DNA of 64,000 nucleotides, from contig SKKN01000001.1 in assembly GCA_007121455.1 (NCBI GenBank), positions 1 through 64,000 on the forward strand, written 5' to 3'. Source of the stretch: Gemmatimonadota bacterium. Its GTDB lineage: Bacteria; Gemmatimonadota; Gemmatimonadetes; Longimicrobiales; Gaopeijiaceae. Positions 25,101 through 33,717 of the stretch are shown in pieces. The notes under the pieces are model-generated. The model worked only from the letters and a program-made list of their open reading frames with translations, ran no database searches and was not told the origin of the DNA. Numbering within the stretch: position 1 is the first letter of the stretch; every line of letters begins with the position of its first letter. A program made the position numbers and the translations under genes.

Positions 25101-26213
25101 TTCAACCGAATGGTTCGGAGGTTGAGGAGAGCACGGAAGGCGCTGATTCGATCGACCAGAAGAAGTCGGGCGATCGTGGAGGAGGTCGCGACGGGGGTCG
25201 TGGCTCTCGATTCGGAGGGGCGCGTCGTGCTTGCGAACCCGATGGCGGAGAACCTCCTCGGCGTCGAACTCCCCTCCGGGACCCACCTCTCGAGCCGAGA
25301 GGGGGATCGTCGCGGCGGCGCGGATGAGTTCTTCCGGTGGCTCGCGGGGTACTTCCGGGACGACCTGGAAGAGGAGAGCGTCGAGTTGCAAGTGGCATCC
25401 CGGCGGATCCGCGTGCGCGCCCGGCGCATTTCGCGGCGAGGCCCCAGGGGCGGGGCAGTGGTGAGCCTCGAGGATGTGACGGACGAGCTTCGCAGCGAAC
25501 GCATCCTCGCCTGGGGTGAGATGGCAAGGCAGGTGGCGCACGAGGTGAAGAATCCCCTTACACCGATCAAGCTCGGGGTGCAGCACATCCGACGAGCCTG
25601 GCGGGATCAGCGGCCGGATTTCACCCAGATCCTGGAGGGGAACGCGGACGCGATCCTCCGGGAGATCGATCGCCTGGCGAAAGTCGCCACCGGATTCTCA
25701 CGGTTCGCGGCTCCCGACGGTGGGCCGGACCTTCCCCTCGAGCCGGTGAGGGTGGAAAAGGCCGTGGACGAGGTGCTGACCCTCTACCAGGCCGGCGATG
25801 GGCCAGTGGAGTTCGACTTCGAGGCCGAAAGCGGCATCGAATCGGTGCGGGCTCGAGAGGCGGAGTTCAAGGAGGTGCTCGTGAACCTGCTGGAGAACTC
25901 GCGTGCAGCGCTCTCGAACGGAGGTGCGGTCCGCATCAGCGCCCGATCGCGGGGGACGCGCGTGGAGGTCACGGTCGAGGACGACGGTGCGGGAATCCCC
26001 CGGGAGGATCTTCCTCGTATCTTCGATCCCTACTTCTCCACCCGTTCATCCGGCAGTGGGCTGGGACTCGCGATCGTCCGAAGGCTTGTGGAGTCGTGGG
26101 GCGGCGAGGTGACCGTGGAGAGCGTGCAGGGGGAAGGGACGACCGTCCGTTTGTCCCTCCCGCGGTGGTCGGTGAGGGAGGGGGAGACTGGCGGCGATCC
26201 TGAAATTGGGTAA
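22137..26213 (+). CDS. Very large NtrY-like transmembrane sensor histidine kinase
   Basis: A 1358-residue kinase started by a perfect AGGAGG (22128-22133) before ATG 22137. It has about 14 membrane helices in three groups. Helices near 20-80 lead into a first extracytoplasmic domain (to about 280). A cluster of eight helices (about 285-525) leads into a second domain (to about 715). Two more helices enclose a third domain, ending with a helix near 930-950. Then follow HAMP (about 950-1000), PAS (about 1010-1110), the H-box ARQVAHEVKNPLTPIKLG with H1135, the N-box LLENSRAAL near 1251 and GSGLGLAIV near 1305. The H-box matches NtrY kinases. The sigma-54 regulator at 37309 is the natural partner candidate in this window. 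Confidence 0.9.
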   Translation: MSEQTFQRLSHRISQDEWGIGAWITVLSLAAWVRWLDPALLALAAVALVLSLLAPRFRSGAGAFAAVALILAVLAAFGGSRELDRIALDWESIREVREDEVQALLSGAMDRTIEEGDLALELLLATPIEEATASPTLASIRRATRMEALAIFDGDGQLVSWDGTHHGRIPAAARAGESLYLYAERPLFGYLYFTAPMPDGEGTAMAARLLRSDLPPTLNGADGGFASQFEAATGAVVQISTAERIEGESVWDLRWENEVLLSVALAPVTQAQLRERLVARWGGIVTVLLLLAWLLLARATAASGGSRLPAGLSVVAVVLLLPVGALMGLPALFSPADFLLPGPLDITLGRLLVLGAVGALLVGFLRTPSGGLVRALLGVTAALAGYATVLWFFRNGAAPELLAGGDIEWVGYTVTLGLFLSLVGAVTLRPIRSDDLTGRRYGFLLLSLVAAAALSIALTFRVFTGPVLPWSVLLLWALPFLFATMGLDSGDGMRAPGLRWLVAIVLGMSLALPFAFGDRVTARMTVAEREVERLGTRVDPYLEFLLHRMGEEAAELRRADRDPVEILYGAWMGSGLGWEGYPIWLTHWSPDGMPVEELMVGVSEERPPIPVELVDEADDTGNVVIRRFEFADMHYVAVVPLPEGGRVTAVLPPRRALAPASPLGPLLTPDRPGRETLVLIPLLPGEVPGETGVFRWIPTEEGWQAELYLAYPDEVYHAHYIVDLPGRVLLVARGALVTLALVLALGLLWLTGRWLAGGSLARALHWPRIASSFRTRVTLALFAFFLVPTLVFGMMAYRTLHGASVRAAEVLAERAVEDAAGWFLELDREMGQLSRRVGSDLLLYDRGELTDSSLPALTELGLYPGWLPRRVHRTMEEGEELMMTLPASLGGWDYVVAYRRVTGQQVLAAPAPVEVGAMALRQREITDLLAFAVVLGAGLSILLALVVGRALARPIHTLQVASERVGAGNLGVHIPEDRTDEFGSVFSAFNRMVRRLRRARKALIRSTRRSRAIVEEVATGVVALDSEGRVVLANPMAENLLGVELPSGTHLSSREGDRRGGADEFFRWLAGYFRDDLEEESVELQVASRRIRVRARRISRRGPRGGAVVSLEDVTDELRSERILAWGEMARQVAHEVKNPLTPIKLGVQHIRRAWRDQRPDFTQILEGNADAILREIDRLAKVATGFSRFAAPDGGPDLPLEPVRVEKAVDEVLTLYQAGDGPVEFDFEAESGIESVRAREAEFKEVLVNLLENSRAALSNGGAVRISARSRGTRVEVTVEDDGAGIPREDLPRIFDPYFSTRSSGSGLGLAIVRRLVESWGGEVTVESVQGEGTTVRLSLPRWSVREGETGGDPEIG

Positions 26214-26304
26214 CTTGAAAGCGGACCCCGACAGGTGCTTCGGTCCACCAGATGACGGCTCATCGTTTCGAAATAGAGCGTTTCTCACCCTTCACCCCTA
26301 TCGA

Positions 26305-26934
26305 ATGCCGAATCCCACAATCGGCTCCCGCGACGCCCGTCCCGCCGCTCCGGCTCCTCTTGCCAAACAGGGGCCCCACCGGTTTTTGGATCCCCTGCAG
26401 GTTGCTCGGTGGCTCGAACGCAAGAAGGATCGACTGGCCGATCGGTGGCTTGCAGAGATCCGTTCCCGAGGGATCCGGGACGAAGGGGAGCTCGGGGACA
26501 TCGTCGACGAGTTCGTCTGCCTGCTCACCTCCCTCCTCCCGGGCTTGATGGGTCCGCTGAAGGACCAGGTGGAGCCACTGTGGCATCAGGCGGCGGAGCT
26601 CTATGGGAACGCGGGAGCGCTTCGCGGCCTCGCCTCGGGTGAGGCGACCGAAGAGTTCCAGCTTCTCCGGGAAGTCCTCATCCGCCAGCTCTATCTCGAC
26701 CCCCCCGGCGACGATCTGCGCGCGTTGGCTCTGCGGGAGGTGTTGGTCCTGAACCGGATCGTCGACGATGGAGTCACCTTCGCGGGTGTGGGTCACACCG
26801 ACTCCCTCTTCTTCGCGCTCTTCCAGGGAAACGGGGTATCCGACAGCCCCACGACCGACGTCGTGGACGAGCTCCGGGGACAGGTCGAGGCGATCCGCAG
26901 CGAAGCGGAGCGGCTCGGCGCCCTTCAGACCTGA
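26305..26934 (+). CDS. Helical RsbRD_N-like sensor domain protein
   Basis: A 209-residue all-helical protein with no membrane segment. ERKKDRLADRWLAEIRSRGI, IVDEFVCLLTSLLPGLMGPL, LRGLASGEATEEFQLLREVL and ALREVLVLNRIVDDGVTF resemble the N-terminal RsbRD_N domain found on stress-signalling co-antagonists and some kinases, but here no output domain follows. A C-terminal coiled coil (VVDELRGQVEAIRSEAERLG) may give dimers. ATG 26305 is chosen by the start of plausible coding sequence; the ribosome site is poor. It lies 91 bases after the large kinase and may belong to the same signalling unit. Confidence 0.5.
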   Translation: MPNPTIGSRDARPAAPAPLAKQGPHRFLDPLQVARWLERKKDRLADRWLAEIRSRGIRDEGELGDIVDEFVCLLTSLLPGLMGPLKDQVEPLWHQAAELYGNAGALRGLASGEATEEFQLLREVLIRQLYLDPPGDDLRALALREVLVLNRIVDDGVTFAGVGHTDSLFFALFQGNGVSDSPTTDVVDELRGQVEAIRSEAERLGALQT

Positions 26935-27097
26935 CCGGGATCGCTCCCTCCTCCTCCCCCCCTCCTCCTCTCCCTCTTCCTCGAGTCCGGCCTCGGTGCG
27001 GGTCGTCCGCTCCACGGAACCCTGGGGAACCGACTACGGTAGTGGAGCCGGCCGAATCGAGTGGATCCATGACACAGGCATTCGAGGGGGAGTCGAA

Positions 27098-28576
27098 ATG
27101 ACGGTCGAAGGGCTCGAAGGGAACGGGAGGCAGAACCTCGGCGACATGCCTCCGGAGGAGTTCCACGCGGTCGCGTCCGAGGTGATCGAGTGGGTGGCAC
27201 GGTATCTGGATCAGGTTGAAGATTACCCGGTCCTCGCACAGGTGCGTCCTGGCGATATCCGCTCTCGGCTTCCATTGTCCGCCCCGGAGAGAGGAGAGTC
27301 GTTCGATCGGATCCTCTCCGATTTCCAGAAGGTGATCCTGCCCGGCATCACCCACTGGAATCACCCTTCGTTCCACGGCTACTTCGCCGTCACCGGATCG
27401 GGTCCGGGCATTCTGGGAGAGATACTTACGGCGGCGTTGAACGTGAACGCCATGGTCTGGCGCAGCTCTCCGGCCGGGACGGAGCTGGAGCAGCATACGC
27501 TCGACTGGATCCGGGATCTGCTCGGGTTGCCCGACGCTTTTCAGGGCGTGATCAACGACACCGCGTCCCACAGCTCTCTCTACGCACTCGCCGCTGCCCG
27601 TGAGTGGGCGTTCCCGGAGGCACGGGAAGTCGGCCTGGGAGGGGGTCCGAGAGGGCGGATCTACGCGTCCACGGAGGCCCACTCGTCGATCGAAAAAGCG
27701 GCGCTGACCCTCGGGCTCGGCCGACAGGGAGTGAAAAAGATCGAGGCCGACGAGGCGTACCGGATGCGACCGGATGCGCTCCGGGCGGCCATCCTCGAGG
27801 ACCTGGCCGACGGGATCCGGCCCGTTGCCGTCGTCGCCACGGTCGGCACCACCTCCTCGAGCAGCGTGGACCCGGTCGACTCCATCGCGGATCTGGCGAA
27901 GGAGTTCGGCCTCTGGCTGCACGTGGACGCGGCGTATGCCGGATCCTCGGCGATCGTACCGGAGCTTCGCCCCCACTTCCGAGGCTGGGAGCGTTCCGAC
28001 TCGGTCGTGTTCAATCCTCACAAGTGGCTCTTCACGCCGGTCGACTGCTCTGTTCTCTACTGCAGCCGACCCGACGTGTTGCGGGGCGCGTTCAGCCTCA
28101 CGCCCGAGTATCTCAGGACCCAGGAGGAAGGCTCGGTCCGCAACCTCATGGACCACGGGGTTGCACTCGGCCGGCGGTTCCGCGCCCTCAAGCTCTGGTT
28201 CGTCCTCCGGTACTTCGGTGCCTCCGGGATCCGCGATCGGATCCGGGAGCATGTGCGGCTTGCCCGCTATTTCGCGGCGCACGTCGAAGCCAACCCGAAC
28301 TGGGTGCGCACGGCGCCGGTTCCCTTCAGCACGGTGACCTTCCGCTATCTGGGGGAGGATCTCACCGGAGAGGAAGAGGACGCGCTGAACGAGGAGCTCC
28401 TGGAGCGCGTGAACGCTACGGGAGAGGCCTTCCTCTCCCACACGCGGCTCGGGGGGCGGATCACGCTTCGCCTCTCGATCGGTAACCTCCGGACCCGGGA
28501 GGAGCACCTGGACCGGACGTGGCAGATCCTCGAACGAGCGGCCCGGGAGGTGGACGAGCGCGCCCTGGTGCAGTGA
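27098..28576 (+). CDS. Aromatic-L-amino-acid decarboxylase (group II PLP decarboxylase)
   Basis: A 492-residue PLP enzyme of the DDC/TDC family. WVARYLDQVEDYPVLAQVRPG, THWNHPSFHGYFAVTGSGPG, NDTASHSSLYALAAAREWA, LHVDAAYAGSSAIVPELR and NPHKWLF (PLP lysine K309) follow the family order. Such enzymes decarboxylate L-tryptophan, tyrosine, DOPA or phenylalanine to arylamines; the substrate cannot be fixed from sequence. GAGGGGGAG (27084-27092) sets ATG 27098. It is convergent with the transhydrogenase operon, ending 22 bases from pntB. Confidence 0.93.
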   Translation: MTVEGLEGNGRQNLGDMPPEEFHAVASEVIEWVARYLDQVEDYPVLAQVRPGDIRSRLPLSAPERGESFDRILSDFQKVILPGITHWNHPSFHGYFAVTGSGPGILGEILTAALNVNAMVWRSSPAGTELEQHTLDWIRDLLGLPDAFQGVINDTASHSSLYALAAAREWAFPEAREVGLGGGPRGRIYASTEAHSSIEKAALTLGLGRQGVKKIEADEAYRMRPDALRAAILEDLADGIRPVAVVATVGTTSSSSVDPVDSIADLAKEFGLWLHVDAAYAGSSAIVPELRPHFRGWERSDSVVFNPHKWLFTPVDCSVLYCSRPDVLRGAFSLTPEYLRTQEEGSVRNLMDHGVALGRRFRALKLWFVLRYFGASGIRDRIREHVRLARYFAAHVEANPNWVRTAPVPFSTVTFRYLGEDLTGEEEDALNEELLERVNATGEAFLSHTRLGGRITLRLSIGNLRTREEHLDRTWQILERAAREVDERALVQ

Positions 28577-28598
28577 AGGAAGGGGATCGAGCAGCCCG

Positions 28599-29984
28599 TC
28601 AACCCAGCTCTCGAATCTCTTTCACCAGTCCGGAAAGGGATTCTTTCGCATCACCGAAGAACATCATCGAGCGGTCCATGTAGAAGAGCTCGTTGTCGAT
28701 GCCGGCGAAGCCCGGGCTCAAGCTCCTCTTCAGGATGACGATGTTCCGTGCCTTGTCCACGTTCAGGATCGGCATCCCGGCGATCACGCTTCCCGGGTCC
28801 CGTGCCGCAGGGTTCACCACGTCGTTCGCCCCCACCACAACCACCACATCCGTCCTCTCGAAGTCCGGGTTGATCTCGTCGAGGTCGAAGAGCCGGTCGT
28901 AGGGCACGTCGGCTTCCGCGAGGAGCACGTTCATATGCCCCGGCATCCGACCGGCCACCGGATGGATCGCGAACCGAGCCGTCACACCGCGTTCCTCGAG
29001 GAGGTCCATGAGCTTCCGCACCTCATGCTGGGCCTGGGCCACCGCGAGCCCATAGCCCGGGACGAAGACCACGGACCCCGAGTAGGAGAGGAGCATCGCC
29101 GTCTCCTCGGCGTCGACGCTGCGCACCTGCTTGTCTCCATCGTCCACGGCTGCCGCCCCGTCCACCCCTCCGAATGCTCCGAACGCGACGTTCGCGAGCG
29201 ACCGGTTCATGGCCTTGCACATCAGCTGGGTCAGGATCAGCCCCGCAGCCCCCACGAGCGCTCCGCTGATGATCAGGATGTTGTTGCCCAGGACGAACCC
29301 CGCCGCGGATGCGGCCAGCCCGGAATACGAGTTGAGAAGGGAGATCACCACCGGCATGTCGGCGCCTCCGATGGGGATCACGAGCAGGACTCCGAGGAGG
29401 AAAGCCAGCGCGAGGAGGCCGAGGTAGAAGCGCTCGTCGTGCACGCCGGATCCGAGATAAACCGCGATGCCGACGATGGCGAGGAAGAGCAAGAGGTTGA
29501 AGGACTTTTGGAGTGAAAACGTGACCGGACTCCCGGTCACCACTCCCTGAAGCTTTCCGAACGCAATCATGCTTCCGGAGAACGTCACGGTGCCGATCAG
29601 CGTCGAGAGGGCGATGGTCGCGCCGTCCGAAACCGGGATCGTCTCCGCCCCGGTCACCCGGTAGAACTCCGCGGCGGCAACGACCGCGGATGCGCCTCCG
29701 CCGAGCCCGTTGAAGATCCCCACGAGTTGGGGCATCGCCGTCATCTGGACGCTTCGTGCGAGGACCGCTCCGATCAGGGAGCCCAGAATCAGGCCAAGGG
29801 CCACCGTCCTCCAGTCCAGAATGTCTTGTTCGAGAAGGGTGACGACGATGGCGAGCAGCATCGCGGAGGAGGCGAAGAGGTTGCCCCGGCGAGCAGAGGC
29901 GGGTGAACCGAGGAGCTTGAGCCCGAAGACGAAGAGGATCGCAGAGACGATGTAGGCGAGATCCACGGCGACGGGCGGGATCAT
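28599..29984 (-). CDS. pntB: NAD(P) transhydrogenase subunit beta
   Basis: A 461-residue subunit with about nine transmembrane helices in the first 270 residues (LAYIVSAILFVFGLKLL onward; IFNGLGGGASAVVAAAEF is the conserved loop). A C-terminal NADP-binding domain III contains VVFVPGYGLAVAQAQHEV, FAIHPVAGRMPGHMNVLLAEA, DVVVVVGANDVVNPAA and SPGFAGIDNELFY. With PntA it couples hydride transfer from NADH to NADP+ to proton re-entry. It is the last gene of a minus-strand operon pntAA-pntAB-pntB. Confidence 0.97.
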   Translation of the reverse strand: MIPPVAVDLAYIVSAILFVFGLKLLGSPASARRGNLFASSAMLLAIVVTLLEQDILDWRTVALGLILGSLIGAVLARSVQMTAMPQLVGIFNGLGGGASAVVAAAEFYRVTGAETIPVSDGATIALSTLIGTVTFSGSMIAFGKLQGVVTGSPVTFSLQKSFNLLLFLAIVGIAVYLGSGVHDERFYLGLLALAFLLGVLLVIPIGGADMPVVISLLNSYSGLAASAAGFVLGNNILIISGALVGAAGLILTQLMCKAMNRSLANVAFGAFGGVDGAAAVDDGDKQVRSVDAEETAMLLSYSGSVVFVPGYGLAVAQAQHEVRKLMDLLEERGVTARFAIHPVAGRMPGHMNVLLAEADVPYDRLFDLDEINPDFERTDVVVVVGANDVVNPAARDPGSVIAGMPILNVDKARNIVILKRSLSPGFAGIDNELFYMDRSMMFFGDAKESLSGLVKEIRELG

Positions 29985-30051
29985 CGGTCTCTCATCCGGG
30001 GATCCCAGGGTGAGGGGAGGTACCGAGGACGGGGTCGCACTCTCTCATCGC

Positions 30052-30330
30052 TCACCTCCGCCTGAACATCTTGAGCATCCGGTCCGTGACGAGGAAGCCG
30101 CCGACCACGTTGATCGTGGCCATCACGATGGCCACGACCCCGAGGATCGTCACGAGGAGTGTGTCCGCTCGAGCCGAAACCACGATCGCCCCGATCACCG
30201 TGATGCCCGAGATCGCATTCGCTCCGGACATCAGCGGAGTGTGGAGGGTCGGTGGGACCTTCGTGATGACTTCGAACCCGGCGAGCATCGCGAGGACGAA
30301 GACGTACAGGCCGATGATCAGCTCACCCAT
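30052..30330 (-). CDS. pntAB: NAD(P) transhydrogenase subunit alpha, membrane part
   Basis: A 92-residue protein with three helices (GELIIGLYVFVLAMLAGFEV, TVIGAIVVSARADTLL, LGVVAIVMATINVVGGFLV) and the conserved loop TKVPPTLHTPLMSGANAISG. It corresponds to the C-terminal membrane domain of E. coli PntA, here a separate gene as in Rhodospirillum rubrum. Its ATG at 30330 overlaps the end of the upstream gene by 8 bases, so the two are translated together. Confidence 0.95.
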   Translation of the reverse strand: MGELIIGLYVFVLAMLAGFEVITKVPPTLHTPLMSGANAISGITVIGAIVVSARADTLLVTILGVVAIVMATINVVGGFLVTDRMLKMFRRR

Positions 30331-31582
30331 CGGAATCCTCCGTTTCGGGCGCTCCAGGCTCCTTTCTCTCTCCGGATCCACCTCTGCCTTCCTTCTCACC
30401 CCTGTGGAAGGCGAGATCGGCTTCGCCCCGCTCAGCGAGAGCGGCAGCCACACGCGGGTGCCGGATCTCGCCCGCGTGCGTCACGCAGCATCCGGTCACG
30501 ATCTCGTCCTCCCAATCCGGGTCGATCCGTTCTTCCCGGACAAGGTGCAGGAGGAGGGAGCCGATGTTTCGTCCATACATCTGACTCGCGTGGGTCGGAA
30601 GCTCGGACGGAAGATTGGTCGGCCCGAGGATACGCACGCCATGTCTCTCCACCGTCGTATCCATCTCGCTCAGGGCGCAGTTGCCCCCCGAGGCCGTGGC
30701 CATGTCCACGATGACCGAGCCGGGCTTCATCGAGCGGATCATCTCTTCGGTGAGGAGGAGGGGCGCGGGACGCCCCGGGATCTGGGCAGTGGTGATCACC
30801 ACATCCATCTCCTTCGCATGGAGGGCGATCAGGCGCAGCTCTTTCTCGTGCTCCTCGTCGGAGAGCGCGCGGGCGTAGCCCTCCGTGGTCTCGGCGTCTT
30901 CCTCGAGCTCCGCCTCGACGAACTTCGCGCCCAGGCTCTCGACCTGTTCCTTTACCGCCGGCCTGACGTCGAAGGCCGAGACCGTCGCGCCGAGCCTGCG
31001 GCACGTCGCGATCGCCTGCAAGCCGGCGACCCCCGCGCCCAGGACGAGGACCTTGGCGGGAGGCACCGTACCCGCGGCGGTCATGAGCATCGGAAAGAAT
31101 CGGCCGAGGTTCGTGGCTCCGAGGAGAGCCGCCCGGTACCCTCCGACCGTGGCCTGCGACGACAGGGCATCCATCTTCTGCGCCCGCGTCACCCGGGGGA
31201 CGAGCTCCAGGGAGAAGGTGGTCACCCCCCGCTCGGCCAGCCGCTCGATGGTCTGGATGCGCTGGAGCGGGTCGAGCAGGCCGATGAGCACGGATCCTTC
31301 CCGAAGGACTCCCACCTCGTCCCGCTCTTCCTCGGCGGCGTCGAGCGGAGCTTGCACCTTCAGGATCGCATCCGCGTTGTCGAGCACGCGTTCGAGTCCC
31401 GCGACGACCTCTCCACCCGCCTCTTCGTACTGCTGGTCTGGAAAGCCTGCGGAAAGTCCTGCGCCGGCCTCTACCACCACCGTGACGCCGGCATCCTGGA
31501 GGGGTTGGAGTGCGGAGGGGACGAGAGCGACGCGACGCTCACCGGATCGAAGCTCCCGGAGCACTGCAACCGTTATCGGCAA
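30323..31582 (-). CDS. pntAA: NAD(P) transhydrogenase subunit alpha, NAD-binding part
   Basis: A 419-residue soluble domain I. It opens LPITVAVLRELRSGERRVAL, contains SSQATVGGYRAALLGA, the NAD fold VLVLGAGVAGLQAI, the RPAVKEQVESLGAKFVE block, and TTAQIPGRPAPLLL then GSVIVDMATASGGNC. I place the start at TTG 31582 because AGGAGG lies 6-7 bases upstream and homology begins there; the open frame extends much further without family similarity. A charged, Glu/Gly-rich C-terminal tail replaces the membrane helices that are encoded by the next gene. Confidence 0.93.
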   Translation of the reverse strand: MPITVAVLRELRSGERRVALVPSALQPLQDAGVTVVVEAGAGLSAGFPDQQYEEAGGEVVAGLERVLDNADAILKVQAPLDAAEEERDEVGVLREGSVLIGLLDPLQRIQTIERLAERGVTTFSLELVPRVTRAQKMDALSSQATVGGYRAALLGATNLGRFFPMLMTAAGTVPPAKVLVLGAGVAGLQAIATCRRLGATVSAFDVRPAVKEQVESLGAKFVEAELEEDAETTEGYARALSDEEHEKELRLIALHAKEMDVVITTAQIPGRPAPLLLTEEMIRSMKPGSVIVDMATASGGNCALSEMDTTVERHGVRILGPTNLPSELPTHASQMYGRNIGSLLLHLVREERIDPDWEDEIVTGCCVTHAGEIRHPRVAAALAERGEADLAFHRGEKEGRGGSGERKEPGAPETEDSDG

Positions 31583-31966
31583 GCGAGCCTCCTCCCATGG
31601 ACACCTGGATCCGGACCCGGGTCGTCCCGGGAGTCCGGAAATGCCCTCCGTCAGCACAATGGTGCCGAAGACGTCCGTAATGCAATGCTTATCGCACCCG
31701 GGTCCGTATGGGGCCGGTCGAAGGGGCGCCGTTGTCCGGACCGGACTCTCCGTTCGGACCCTCCGGAAACGCACCCGTCCGCAGATGCACGCCCACACCT
31801 CTCCCGCCCCACTCGATGGCCACTGCCCGACTCGAGGTGGCGATCTGGCTTCTCGGCGTCTCCCTCGCGCATGGAGCCGCCCACGCGGCCGGTGCATCCT
31901 CAATGGGACGATCCGCGGCCACCGACCTTTCAGCTCAGGTAATCCACTCTCTCGAGAGGAGTGTCC
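31583..31966. other. Divergent intergenic region, 384 bases, no supported gene
   Basis: This space between pntAA (minus) and comM (plus) should hold both promoters, but I find no TTGACA/TATAAT-like pair with proper spacing on either strand. Short frames on both strands read as arginine- and proline-rich noise with no ribosome site. TAATCC at about 31940, just before comM, is the only weak -10 candidate. Confidence 0.6.
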
Positions 31967-33508
31967 ATGCTCGCACAGATCACCTCGGCTGCGATCCGCG
32001 GCATCGACAGCTTTCTCGTGAGGGTGGAGGTGAATCTCGGCGGAGGGCTTCCGTCGTTCTCGGTCGTGGGGCTGCCGCAAGGGGCGGTGCGTGAGGGACG
32101 AGATCGTGTGTGGGCGGCTCTCGGAAACGTCGGCATCCAAATCCCACCACGGAAGATCACGGTGAATCTTGCGCCGGCCGACGTGAAGAAGGAGGGAAGT
32201 GCCTTCGATCTCCCCATCGCGGTAGGGCTTCTCGTGGGGACGGGCCACCTGCCCCGTGAGCGGGCGGAGGGGCCGGCGCTCGTCGGGGAGCTCGGGCTCG
32301 ATGGAACGCTCCGTCCGATCCGCGGGGCCCTTGCGGTGGCCGAGCGTTGCCGCCGGGAGAGGATTGCCGAGCTGATCGTGCCGAGGGTGAACGCAAGGGA
32401 GGCGGCGGTGGTGGAGGGCGTGCGGGTCCGGGGCGCCGGAAGCCTGGAGGAGGTGATGAGGCACCTCCGAGGAGCGCGTGTCCTTCCCGTGGCGGCACCG
32501 GCCCCCCTCGACTCCCCCTCCGGCGAGGAGGGAGGGGAGGAGGGGCCGGACCTGCTCGACGTGCGAGGCCAGGAGGTCGCTCGACGAGCCATGGAGGTCG
32601 CGGCTGCCGGCGGTCACAATCTCCTGATGATCGGTCCTCCTGGAGCGGGAAAAACGATGCTCGCCCGTCGAATGCCCGGGATCCTCCCGCCTCTCGAGTT
32701 CGAGGAAGCTCTCCAGGTGACGACGGTGCACTCGGTGGCCGGAATCCTTCCGCCCGCGGTGAGTGTCGTGACGAGGCGACCCTTCCGGGCGCCCCATCAT
32801 ACGATCAGCACCGCCGGCCTCGTGGGTGGCGGTCGGCCGATCCGGCCCGGAGAGGTGAGCCTGGCGCACCACGGCGTGCTCTTTCTGGACGAGCTCCCGG
32901 AGTTCCACCGGAACGTCCTCGAGGTGTTGCGGCAGCCTCTCGAGGAGGGGCACATCACCGTATCACGGGTGACCGAGACGGTGCGCTACCCCGCCCGGTT
33001 GACCCTCGTCGCCGCGATGAACCCCTGTCCGTGCGGATATCATGACGAGCCGGAGGGGCGCTGCACGTGTGATCCGGCTCGCGTGCGCCGGTATGCAAGC
33101 CGGATCTCCGGCCCGCTCAAGGACCGGATCGACCTCCACGTTCATGTGCCCGCCGTACCCCTGGAGCGACTCCGAAGCTGGAAGTCGGGCGAGTCGTCCG
33201 GGGAAGTGCGGAAGCGGGTCGTCCGCGCCCGTCGGGTACAGGGCGCCCGCTACCGATCGGAGCAGGGCACGTGCTCGAACGCGGAGCTGAGCCAGAGCGG
33301 GATCGATGAGTGGTGTGCACTCTGTAGCTCCGGAGAGAAACTCCTGCGGACCGGGGCCGTCCGGCTTCGGCTTTCCGCGCGGGCGGTCACCCGTGTGCTC
33401 AAGCTCGCCCGAACGATCGCGGACCTCGACGACCGGGAGCGGATTCGCCCCGACCATCTCGCCGAAGCGCTCCACTTTCGGTCTGCGGAAGCGGGGGCGG
33501 GGACCTGA
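31967..33508 (+). CDS. comM: YifB/ComM family Mg-chelatase-like AAA+ ATPase
   Basis: A 513-residue ComM/YifB protein. The N-terminal Lon-like domain (LVRVEVNLGGGLPSFSVVGL, PADVKKEGSAFDLPIAVGLL) is followed by an AAA+ domain with Walker A IGPPGAGKTMLARRM, Walker B VLFLDELPEF and the cysteine cluster MNPCPCGYHDEPEGRCTCDP. ComM acts as a hexameric helicase promoting branch migration in natural transformation. GAGAGGAG (31953-31960) points to ATG 31967 rather than the in-frame GTG at 31961. Confidence 0.95.
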   Translation: MLAQITSAAIRGIDSFLVRVEVNLGGGLPSFSVVGLPQGAVREGRDRVWAALGNVGIQIPPRKITVNLAPADVKKEGSAFDLPIAVGLLVGTGHLPRERAEGPALVGELGLDGTLRPIRGALAVAERCRRERIAELIVPRVNAREAAVVEGVRVRGAGSLEEVMRHLRGARVLPVAAPAPLDSPSGEEGGEEGPDLLDVRGQEVARRAMEVAAAGGHNLLMIGPPGAGKTMLARRMPGILPPLEFEEALQVTTVHSVAGILPPAVSVVTRRPFRAPHHTISTAGLVGGGRPIRPGEVSLAHHGVLFLDELPEFHRNVLEVLRQPLEEGHITVSRVTETVRYPARLTLVAAMNPCPCGYHDEPEGRCTCDPARVRRYASRISGPLKDRIDLHVHVPAVPLERLRSWKSGESSGEVRKRVVRARRVQGARYRSEQGTCSNAELSQSGIDEWCALCSSGEKLLRTGAVRLRLSARAVTRVLKLARTIADLDDRERIRPDHLAEALHFRSAEAGAGT

Positions 33509-33717
33509 ACACCTCGGGAATGCGACCGAGGCCCGGGCCGATCCGGCCGCACCGCCGCGGCTGCCCGAGGAAGCCCGGGGGACGTGGTCTCGTCGGCGAG
33601 CGTGCGGACGCAGGGGGTCCGGGGTAGAATGTAGATGGCGCGCCACACGGATTGCTTCGGACCCGGTCCGGACCTCGGGTGCAGCGCGATGTCGCGATTC
33701 GGATGCCGGGAGTCTGC

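Noticed and set aside
22893-25586. 897-codon minus-strand frame opposite the large kinase
   Set aside because: The plus-strand kinase has continuous domain evidence across this stretch; the antisense product has no domain and is His/Arg/Pro-rich.
31583-32953. Upstream extension of the pntAA frame
   Set aside because: The open frame continues 5' of TTG 31582 for over 400 codons but shows no transhydrogenase similarity there and overlaps comM; AGGAGG marks the true start.
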